From Zopfochytrium polystomum (lineage: Eukaryota; Chytridiomycota; Chytridiomycetes; Chytridiales; Chytridiaceae), in the NCBI GenBank assembly GCA_025765615.1, contig JAIVFJ010000043.1:186001-250000 (forward strand): 64,000 nucleotides of DNA. Reading direction: 5' to 3'. Both the position numbers and the translations under genes were made by a program. Positions 55,205 through 64,000 of this stretch are shown in pieces; position 1 is the stretch's first letter; the number at the start of each line of letters is the position of its first letter. The notes under the pieces were generated by a model, which saw only the letters and a list, made by a program, of their open reading frames with translations, ran no database searches and was not told the origin of the DNA.

Positions 55205-57654
55205 ATGCCGCCGCCGCCGCCAGCCATGCCCCCGCCGCCGCCCGCCGCCGTCGTCTGGTTCCGCCTCGGCCTGCGGCTGCATGACAACGACGCCCTCCTA
55301 GCCGCCCTCCGCGACACGATCACCCCACCCGCTTCCGCCGCCACCGCCTCCAGCCGCGTTCTCCTCCCCATCTTCAACCTCGACCCGCACTACGTGCACA
55401 CGGCCCGCATCGGCGTGCGCCGCTGGATCTTCCTCCTCGAGTCCTTGCGCGACCTCGACGCCAGCCTGCGCGCCCGCGGATCGCGCCTCCTCGTTGTGCG
55501 CGGGGACCCAGAGCGCGTCATGCCCGTGCTGTGGCGTCGCGCGGGTGTGGATAGGATGTACTGGATGTGTGAGTGTTTTGTTGGTTTTTAGAGAAGCACA
55601 CCGGGGGTGGTAGAGCGTGCGAGGAACGAAGGGGAGCGGTCGACTTAAGGACCGTGATGGGGGGGAGGCGGGGGAAATGGGGGTCAGAGCAGTGACTGCG
55701 TGTCGCTATCCCTCACCATCACTACTTCTTTCAAAAACACAGGGCAAGACGCGCACCCGTACGTGACGCACCGCGACCGCGCGATCCAGACGCTCGCAGA
55801 GGCGGAGGGCGCGCAGGTGACGGTGACGGGCGGCACGGTACTGTACGACTGCGCCGAGGTGATCCGGCGCAACGGCGGCCGCCCGCCGCTGACGTACCAG
55901 TCTTTCTTGGGCGTCACGGCCAAGATGCCAGCGCCGCCGCCCCCGGCGCCGGCGCCCGACGCCCTGCCGCCGGTCTCGGACGCCGACGTCCGACGCCTGG
56001 TCGACGCCTTTGCGGGTGCAGCAGCTGAAGAGAGGGTCGGCAGCGGTGGCGAGGGTACGAGGAAGAAGGGCGACGGCGACGGCGTGTTTGTGAAGGCGGC
56101 GGGGCCGAACGGTAACTTTGACGTGCCCGCGCTCGAGGAGTTTGACTTTGAGCGGCTGGAGCCGGGCGAGGAGAGCCCGCATCGCGGCGGCGAGTCGGTG
56201 GCTATGAAAGTGCTCGAGGCGTACATGGCGCAGAAGAGAAAAGTCATGACGGTTGGCTGCAATTTTGTTTTTATTTGCTCTCTGCGTGTCGTCCGATGCT
56301 CGTACTGACAGTGGCGGCCCGCTCACTCCTTCCCGCCCCCAGTTCGAGAAGCCAAAAACGTCTCCGGCTGCGTTCAACCCAGCCGACACAACCGTCCTGA
56401 GCCCGCATTTGAAAGTAATAGCCTGCACATAACGCCCCTCCCCAAAGGACAACATGACTAAATGAGACCCACCATCCACCCACAAACTCCCCAAAACAAA
56501 CCACCCAGTTCGGAACACTATCACCACGCACCCTCTACCACCGCCTCAAGGCCATCTACGCGACGGGACAGCACACGCAGCCGCCCGTCTCCCTCCTCGG
56601 CCAGCTGCTCTGGCGCGATTTTTACTACACGGCCGCGACGGGGACGCCCAACTACGGGCGGATGGCGGGGAACCCGATATGCCGCCAGATCAACTGGTGG
56701 TGCCAGGACGGCGAGACGGACGACCGGAACCCGATCGCGGCGAAGCATTTGAAGGCCTGGACGGAGGGCAGGACGGGGTACCCGTGGATCGATGCTATCA
56801 TGGTGCAGCTGCGGAAGGAGGGCTGGATTCATCATTTGGCGAGGTGAGGCGGGGGCGCGGCGGGCTTTGGAAAAGCTTGCAGCATTTCTTAAACCGCTAC
56901 ATGACAGGCACAGCGTCGCTTGCTTTTTAACGCGTGGTGGTTCGTGTTTTCGCCCGCCTCCACCCCGCATTTTAACGTTGCTCTTCTGGCAGACCTGTTT
57001 ATATCGTGGGAGCGCGGCGCCGAAGTGTTTGAGGAGCTGCTCCTGGATCACGACTGGTCTCTCAACGTGGGCAACTGGATGTGGCTGAGCGCGTCGGCTT
57101 TTTTCCACCAGTACTTTCGCGTGTACTCGCCCGTTGGGTTCGGGAAGAAGTACGACAAGGAAGGGAAGGTGCGTGTCGAATATTTTAAAGCAAGAAAGGC
57201 TGAGCAAACGTTTGGGGCTCTGAAACTTGCTGCTCCAGTTCATCAAAAGGTACCTTCCGGTCCTGCGGAAACTCCCGGCGCAATACATTTACGGTAGAGC
57301 ACCCCAACCTTCTTTGTTGTATTTCTCTTTCCCCCTCACGCTGACCAACAACAATGCGTAGAACCATGGAAGGCGCCAAAGGCAGTGCTCAAGACAGCGG
57401 GTGTGGAGCTCGGAGTCAATTACCCTCGTCCGATCGTTGATCACGACGTGGTGAGCAAGGTGAACATGGGACGAATGAAGGAGGCATACGACAAGCACAA
57501 CGACTCTGGGCCGATGGAGGAGGGTTCAGAAGATGAAGAAAGGGTTGCCGCCGGAAAAGCAGCCGCGTCGGCAACAAAGCAGAAGGGGAAGCGAAAGCAG
57601 GCGGCAGAACGGACCATTGATGAGTTTGTTACAAAGACGAAACGAAAGAAATGA
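55205..57654 (+). CDS. Cryptochrome/(6-4) photolyase family flavoprotein
   Basis: An FAD photoreceptor or DNA-repair enzyme. Eight exons (55205-55568, 55743-56251, 56343-56414, 56509-56843, 56908-56936, 56993-57168, 57239-57293, 57362-57654) sum to 610 residues. The photolyase alpha/beta domain starts [20 protein letters not shown]. The FAD domain has [92 protein letters not shown] and [21 protein letters not shown]. The His pair in WIHHLAR required for (6-4) repair is present. GNWMWLS mixes photolyase GNW with cryptochrome WMWLS. A Pro/Ala- and Gly-rich insert lies around residues 195-270. The basic tail TKTKRKK suggests nuclear import. Repair versus signalling is unresolved. Confidence 0.93.
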
Positions 57655-57897
57655 AGGAAAGTCAATTTGGGCAAGGAGTTGGGAGCCGTTAGGTTCATAA
57701 AACATCCTGTAACTGTGACCTATACCGAATTGAAAAGGGAATCCTGCTCTACACAACAGAAAGTAATCAGAAAGGTGGAGCTTGCGTCATTTTGTCATCG
57801 GTCGATCTGTAGCATACACACACAGAATTAAAAAGAAAAGCACGGGATTGTCCCCGATTCTAGTCATCCATAGTTGAGGGGACGCAAAAGGAACGAT

Positions 57898-59213
57898 CTA
57901 GTCGCGGGAGGGGATTTCCTTGTGCTCACTGGAACTCCAGTTCCCCATGAGTTCGTTGCTGGGCAGCGAGGGGTCCAACAGCTTTTTTGCCGTGCTGATG
58001 CCGGCGACAGGTAGTCCGGTTGGGTCCAGTTTACCAATTTGGACAAGCACTGACGCCTGATCCCTACAATCCAATGTAAGGACCACGTGTTGAAAGAAGG
58101 TGTTTCGCCGTCGACGGGGAACACTCACCAGTAAATGTGCTCATTGTATAGTTTGTCTCCGCGGAAATTTATGATAGCGACGAGTGGGATTTCAACGTAG
58201 CGGCCAGTGGGTGGAACTCTGAAACGAATCGAATTCAGAACCGCAACTGGAACGCAGGGCATAACAACTTACCCAGGTAGCATCCAGTCGATTTCCCGTG
58301 TATGCGTGAAGCAGAAGAGCATTTCGTCCACAACGCGATCAGTGCCGATAGTTCGGGAAACAGGAATAAGTCTGGTATCCGGCGGATTCGCGTTGACGAA
58401 ATGGTAGCTGTAGAACCGGGCAAGTTGGTCATATCCAACCCCTCCTGTCATCTACGATCTAGCCTTCAGCGGATTCCGGAGGCAACATCGCCAACCTTCC
58501 CGCCCACTTACCGTAGGAATGTGGTTAACGTACGGTTCAGGAACCATGGTGGTCATCGTTGCCTTTACGTCTCGCGTCCCAAACTCGTACTTGCAGTGAT
58601 CATCCCACAAAGCCGACAGATTGTAGTACGGGCCTAAAACCTTCCGGAAGACCGCGAGAGTTCGGGAAAATGCCATGCCGGCCGCGGGTTTATCGTAGTC
58701 CGGCGACTTGGCGTCAAAGAACGCATCGAGGGCGGCGGAATAAGAGTAGTACTCAAACAGCGGAGTGTTGTGGAGTTCGCCAAGGGAGCCTTCTGCAGAT
58801 TGTTTGGACGGGACGTGCAGTGCGAAGGGGACCCGAACGTTCGAAATCGAATCGGGGTTAAGGGCCTCGATGAGGTCGCCTCGGGGTGCGTACCCCACCG
58901 CGCAGCCGACACCCAGATCGGCACGCTTGACAGCGGAGAACGCTGACGTGCATGCCCGGCCGAATGCGAGAATTCCCAGGTTCGTGACAGAGGCAGACTG
59001 GCGAAGCGCTGCAAGAGCGGCTTCCGGTTGGCGGCCTTCTTCGTCGAAGTCCTTGACGAGGACGATGTACCCTTCCTCGGCGTAGGATCGCGCCAGGGAT
59101 TCCTCCTCCAGGGAGGGGAATGTCGTCGGGTCGGTGATGATGAGAAGGCCCGGGGCTGAGTGATGGTCCCCCAGGCTCGACGGCCGAACGACAGCGGCAG
59201 TGGACGGTGGCAT
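57898..59213 (-). CDS. Dienelactone-hydrolase-like / SnoaL-like fusion protein
   Basis: The N-terminal half resembles the alpha/beta-hydrolase fold of carboxymethylenebutenolidases: GLLIITDPTTFPSLEEESLAR, EGYIVLVKDFDEEGR, LGILAFGRACTSAF. The C-terminal half is an NTF2/SnoaL-like domain: TMVPEPYVNHIPT, GYDQLARFYSYHFV, DEMLFCFTHTREIDWMLPG, RYVEIPLVAIINF, YNEHIYWDQASVLVQIGKLD. Three introns lie in the 3' half. The nucleophile-elbow sequence (GRACTSA) departs from the usual GxCxGG, so hydrolase activity is doubtful, whereas the SnoaL part is well conserved and strikingly bacterial-like. It starts MPPSTAAVVR and is divergent from the cyclase gene. Substrate unknown. Confidence 0.75.
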
Positions 59214-59541
59214 GGGTAATAATAAAGGGATCGATCGGGAGTGGTTAGTCAGTCGTTAGTCAGTCGGACTTTTTTTTTGTCTCCACCTCCCCCCATTTGC
59301 CCCAAGTGCGGTGAGCGGCATCCCATGCGAGTTTTCGAGCATCACACGCTGCTCGAGAGGACCTCTGCGGATCGGGATCAGCATCAGTATCAGGGTCAGA
59401 TGCGCTCGGAGTGAGAGAAGCGCCGTGCCCTTGTGCGGTCCGAAGGTCGCAAACAGGATAGCGATGGCATGTCCAATGATGTGACTGACAATTCCGACGG
59501 TCGTCATTTAAACACTCGCGCCACTGGCCTAGCTGCACCAC
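59214..59541. other. Divergent promoter spacer
   Basis: Separates the hydrolase-SnoaL gene from the cyclase gene; presumably holds both promoters. A T8 run at 59269-59276 is the only notable feature. Confidence 0.4.
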
Positions 59542-62500
59542 ATGGCGCGAACGCAACCAGTGGACCGCGACCACGAGCACGACGAAAGCACTAAAGTGCA
59601 GTTGGATAACGACGATGAGGATCCCTTTCAGCGGGAAAAACTTTTACCCCCGCCGGACGCCGTGCCGACGGATACGAATCCGTCGAAGGCGAGAAACGAG
59701 GATTTCGGAGCCAGTGGTGGAAGCAGGAAATGCGAACGTCATGAGGGCCGGTCGCCAGCAGCCTCCACGTCTCGGTGGGAATTTACTCGCTTCCTCGAGC
59801 TTTGTCGCGCTCTTGCCATGACTCTTTTCCGGACGGCATTCGCGGTCCCTGACATCCCGCCGCTCGACAGCCGGTCTCCGTTTTGCACCCAACACCGCAG
59901 TGCGACAATCGCCGCCGATGCGGCAGTGCCAGACCTGGAGAAGCAGGAGCAGCCGGCAAGGCACAACCCGTCAATCGTACCGACCACCGTCCGACTCGGC
60001 GTGAGTGACATTATCCGCGAGCTGGAAGTCCTGGAGGCGCGCAACGTCAAACTGCATGGCCGACGACGGCTGCGACGACTGATGCTGCAATTTCAGTCGG
60101 ACGATGCGGAGGAAATCTACTTTCGCGAGATGCTGCTGACGGGCTCAGTCATTGCAATGCGGTTGGGTAATTTGCAGAATCTAGTGTCTTTTATCACAAT
60201 ATTTGCGCTTTCGCGGTCAGGCGCGTGGATCGATCGGCCGATTATGGTGATATTGCTGGCGCTGGCGCTTGCCAACGCGGTGGTTGGCTCGTTTATTACA
60301 ACATGGAAGTCTGGGGAAATTCTCGTCTGGATGTACCTTCGGTCCAAATTCTGCAGATCCCTTGTCCTTGGTGTGAACGTAAGTTTTGCTCCTGAAAGCT
60401 AGATTACAAGTTTCCTGATGATTTGGAAGATTCTTAGCCTCGTTTCACTGGTGCTTACCGACTTCTTTGTTGGTCGGGAACCATGGGATGTCGTTGGAAC
60501 GAGCTCTCTAATCGGAACACTCAGTATATGCCTACTCTCGGGGGTAGTGCAATCCTTCACCCGAAACATGATCTATATTGCGACACTCGTGCTCGTCATG
60601 AGCAGTAAAGCAGCAACTATTGCCGTGTTTTGGAAAAGTAAGCTTGGCGCCGTCGTCTACGCCTCTCCGGCTGTTATTTCGTTTCTTCTCGTCTCGGACT
60701 ATGTTTACACTCAAGACAAGACCCGTCGAAAGCAGTGAGTACAGCGATTGTTTTTTAGTGAAATCGGTGGGAAAAGTCTGATTTTCAACAGCTTTTTGAA
60801 GGGAAAACTCATTGAGCAGCAGCTTGCTGGGCTTGAAGAGGAGCAACGAAAAACTGAGTACTTGCTTTCACTCACTCTCCCGTCGAGCATCATTGATAGA
60901 CTCCTCGATGTTGATTCTGGCAACTTGCACTTACTTTCCAACTGGCTAGACTCCGGTATGCATGCGTCTGTTCAGCCGACAAGCGAAGAAGTTCTCACGT
61001 AAAAAAAGCCACTGTTCTGTTTATGGACTTGACAAACTATCGAGACATATCTGCAACCCTCGCTTCGAAAATGGACAGTGTTCTCCTTCTCAATATGGTG
61101 TTCCATAAAATCGAAGAGCTGTCGCGAAATTACCCTGGAATCGAACGTATTAAGGTTGGTACATGGTGGGATGCATAGCCGCGGACTCATGAAACACGTC
61201 CAAGACAATACAGTCAAAGCTTCTCTTGTTGGGCGGTTTGAGGTCGGCGGACCACTTAAAGGAAATGATCGAATTCGCTTTGGCAGTCAGGTCGATCCTT
61301 AGCGGCAGAATCACGTTGGACCTTCCAGGAAAAACTCGTATACGAAGTGTCAGCGTGCGCCTCGAGTTTGCTTTTGGTATTCATGCAGGTAAACAAACAG
61401 ACTCCCCGGCATAACATCAGGCTGATTGACTGATGTTAAGGTCCTCTTGTAACTGGCATCGTTGGAAAAAGAACTTTCTGTTTTGAGGTATGCCAAGAGT
61501 CCGAAATCAGGTGGAACTGTCTGAGAAAATAATTCGCACGTAGGTTTATGGCGATACTGTCAACACCGCAAGCCGCATGCTCTCGATGGCCGCAGCCAAC
61601 CAAATTGTGGTTAGCGAGCAAGTGTGGGAGTCTGTGTCGGAATGTAACAGTCAAATGTTTATATAATATGCTAACTTCAAATTAAACTAGTGTACGAAGG
61701 TGAAAGTCTTGGAGAGCGCTTCGTCAAAGGAAAAGGTGTCATACCACTTTACACAATTGACAAAAGAATGGCTGCTCCCGGTGCTCCCGGAACAGGGCCC
61801 CGCGACGTTTTCCAATCCCGGCAGAGTCTACCTGTTGCTCCCATTTCGAAGCAGCAACCTGATTCTTCGACCGATGTATTCGATGACGAATTTGCGACAG
61901 AGTTTCCACAGGTGTGATTGGCTCGCGGCTTTTGAACACGGTACTGAGATGCCCCTCAAACACAGGCAGGGCCTTTAACGATCACATCATTCCCGCTTCC
62001 AAAAATTGATGCGAGCATCCTTCAATCGATGGTTAATAATTCATATGGAGCAAGTGTGCTCACTCGCCGGCACTCTGCCCTGCAAAGCACCCTCTATTCA
62101 AGACCTGCGGAAATAGAAACGAGCAATGGCCAAGACGAGAAGGCTTCCATCCGCGAATCTGAAGTTCATGAGAGGAGTTCCCCCAGTTTGAAGCAAATCG
62201 GCAGGAATCCTTCCCTGCCCCACCACAATGATAGATACGCTTCCACTACAACCTTCAATGGCAGTCTTATCATGATAAATCAAGCAGATGGGTTCATTGC
62301 TGGAGCCCAGTTTACGCCTTTTAAGAACCAGCTGTTGAAACGAACCTCCACAATCGACCGAAAACGGCAATTAAATGAGAGCCGAAACACTTCGGTGCAC
62401 CAACTCGTATTTGCGTCAGAAGCAACACTTCCCACCGAGCACGCGACAGCTCCACCTACGGACTCGTCCCACAAAAAGGGAGAGGCGGAGACTGGAAGGC

Positions 62501-64000
62501 GCCGGTCTTCAATATTGGCTAGTCTGCACATACGGTCGCCCCGCTCCAACGCGTCAGGAACGTTCAGCCCTCGGTCCAGGCGCGTGTTTCCATCGCACAC
62601 GCATCGTTCAGCCGCTGGCAGCAAGGCAGGCTCGACGTCGTCGCTGAGGGCACCTCCGCCAAGCCGGAGACGGTCGTCATGGTTTGGAAGTCTATTTGAG
62701 ACAAAAGCAGAAAGCACCTATGGCATGGAGAGTCGTACAACTATGCCTTCGGTTCTGATCGAAGAGGTCTCGACCGACTCGAACTTGAGTGTTGTGGCGG
62801 AGGACCAACCAAAGATCGACCGAATGCCTCATCGTATATCGACTGTTCGTTATAGCGATGCTGAAAAGGCTCAGCGGTCAACTCTAGTCAACATCTTTCG
62901 AAAACAAGGAGGAGTAGAGGGCTCAAACTATACCCAGATTGCTGGTTCACATAGCGAGGTTCCCTATCGAATAAAGTCACAGCGAGACATTGAAGACCAA
63001 TCAGGGGCGCGATCCGTGAAAAAATTAGAAACAAACGACGAGCACAGTATGGCTGCAAGCGAGCCGAACCCAATGATGTTGACCGCAGACAATTCCCAGC
63101 TAACACCGGATGAGGCAACCCAACCCCAAGTCTCGGACTTGAAAGATGCGAACTTGCTATTTAGCATGGAAGAGCTGGCGTCTCGAGCATATCGTTTGCA
63201 CGAGGCCCACGACGTTGAAGCATTCATGTCTGGAGGTGTTTTTCCTTCGCCTCATGGGGGCACGTCGGTCGAAATGCAGAAGGAAAGCCATTTCATGGAA
63301 GCTGTGGCAGACGCACGCAAGAGCTTTTTAAGCTTGTTCCACATTCCAGCTGGCCCAATGGCACGTAAGGGTAACGAAGCCATTGCACGGAAAGATTCCT
63401 CAGCTGCCAACTCGGCTTCGCCGCTTACATCGTTTGGTATTGCTGCTGCCCTCTTGCAGACCGACCTGCAGTTTTCTGATCGCGAAAAGGAGAAGAACTT
63501 CCAACTTGATAGCAGTGCCACCCGATGGACCCACTTCCAGCGCCTCGCTCTAAAAGGAGTTTTGGTGCAAGTATACTTGGTTTTTCTTGCCATTCTGAAC
63601 GTCTATATTGTTCGCGGATTCGTTGGCCCTCGAAACAACCCCATTATATCCAGCCCTCCGACCGTAAATGATTCAGACGCAGGCTTTGCCACCAGTTCAG
63701 GGTCTGTTCTTGAATCTAGCTCTTTATGGTTCGCTGTTCTCGGGGTTGTCATCGTCTTCATCGGCTCGCAACTTTTGATCACTGTAGTCTGCAATCAACT
63801 TCGTGCTCCAAGCCCCGCTCACGAGCAATGGATCGCGCGATGCTCTATTTTTTCCGTCTTCGCCGTAGAAGCGTTTACTGTGTACAACTGGAACGGTTTG
63901 CGGCAATATTTTCTATTCCAATCGTTGAGCATGATGCACTGCATTTTGGTTTTCATCCTGCTCATGTATTCGCTATCGCTCAAGGAGCGAATCTTGATTT
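59542..64000 (+). CDS. Membrane adenylyl cyclase, tandem-transmembrane architecture (3' end outside window)
   Basis: A class III nucleotidyl cyclase making cAMP (or less likely cGMP) at a membrane. The first exon is 59542-60378. Six hydrophobic spans follow in two exons, for example MVILLALALANAVVGSFI, IYIATLVLVMSS and VVYASPAVISFLLVS. A helical linker, LIEQQLAGLEEEQRKTEYLLSLTLP, leads into catalytic domain 1: ATVLFMDLTNYRDISATLA, NYPGIERIK, VRLEFAFGIHAG, PLVTGIVGKRTFCFEVYGDTVNTASRM. After a roughly 500-residue disordered linker, a second membrane block starts at about 63560 (GVLVQVYLVFLAILNVYIV, LWFAVLGVVIVFIGSQLLI, MMHCILVFILLMYS) and is open at the right edge. A second catalytic domain is expected beyond it. 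One frame break near 61000, at seven A, is unexplained. Introns of 51-59 nt are clear. Confidence 0.82.

Noticed and set aside
59542..64000. Rhodopsin-guanylyl cyclase fusion (CyclOp type)
   Set aside because: The N-terminal spans lack a retinal-binding lysine motif in a seventh helix, and a second membrane block follows the first catalytic domain.
1..64000. CRISPR arrays, bacterial operons or viral insertions
   Set aside because: No spaced direct repeats, no Shine-Dalgarno-led gene strings and no viral genes; the genes are intron-bearing and eukaryotic throughout.

Overview
The window is nuclear DNA from an intron-bearing eukaryote, most likely a zoosporic, chytrid-like fungus. The main evidence is gene content. 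It has fungal hallmarks: a WC-2-like PAS regulator, a fungal-type PTP with the HCSAGCGRTG signature, a Tuba/Gef1-like RhoGEF, and a large ankyrin-like protein built on 'VLQWW' units of the kind I associate with chytrids. It also has genes that Dikarya usually lack: Integrator INTS11, a plant/trypanosome-style phosphofructokinase, a (6-4)-photolyase/animal-cryptochrome-type protein, and an animal-style membrane adenylyl cyclase. Introns are mostly 40-100 nt with GT-AG ends. Coding sequence is GC-rich at third positions, and genes are packed on both strands. The genus cannot be named from this alone.

Layout from left to right: WC-2-like PAS regulator (-, runs off the left edge); ATP-phosphofructokinase (-); serine racemase/dehydratase (-); NOC2 ribosome-assembly factor (-); mitochondrial processing peptidase beta (-); YJU2/CCDC94 splicing factor (-); a CPS1-like M20 peptidase whose 5' end is a partial copy of the YJU2 gene (-); a frame-disrupted F-box-like gene (+); tRNA-Arg(ACG) beside a broken Mutator-like transposase (+); two tandem related coiled-coil units (-); a Q/P-rich disordered protein (-); the ankyrin-like protein (-); INTS11 (+); an unrecognised disordered/coiled-coil protein (+); OXA1 (-); VWA-RING protein (-); acetyl-CoA acyltransferase (-); germ cell-less-like BTB protein (+); RhoGEF-BAR-SH3 protein (+); COX12/COX6B (+); rhodanese-PTP (+); an orphan coding exon (+); cryptochrome/(6-4) photolyase (+); a dienelactone-hydrolase/SnoaL fusion (-); and a tandem-transmembrane adenylyl cyclase running off the right edge (+).

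Most genes are unrelated housekeeping neighbours, as expected in a compact fungal genome. Four mitochondrial-type proteins occur (MPP-beta, OXA1, COX12, ACAA2-like thiolase). Three possible light or second-messenger components also occur (WC-2-like, cryptochrome, cyclase), but they are not contiguous. The most unusual points are the YJU2-CPS1 chimera, the animal-like cyclase whose first catalytic domain has mixed residues, microexons of 17, 25 and 29 nt, the fungal INTS11, and the tRNA-flanking MULE fossil. Several genes contain a frame break near a homopolymer, which may be assembly error.
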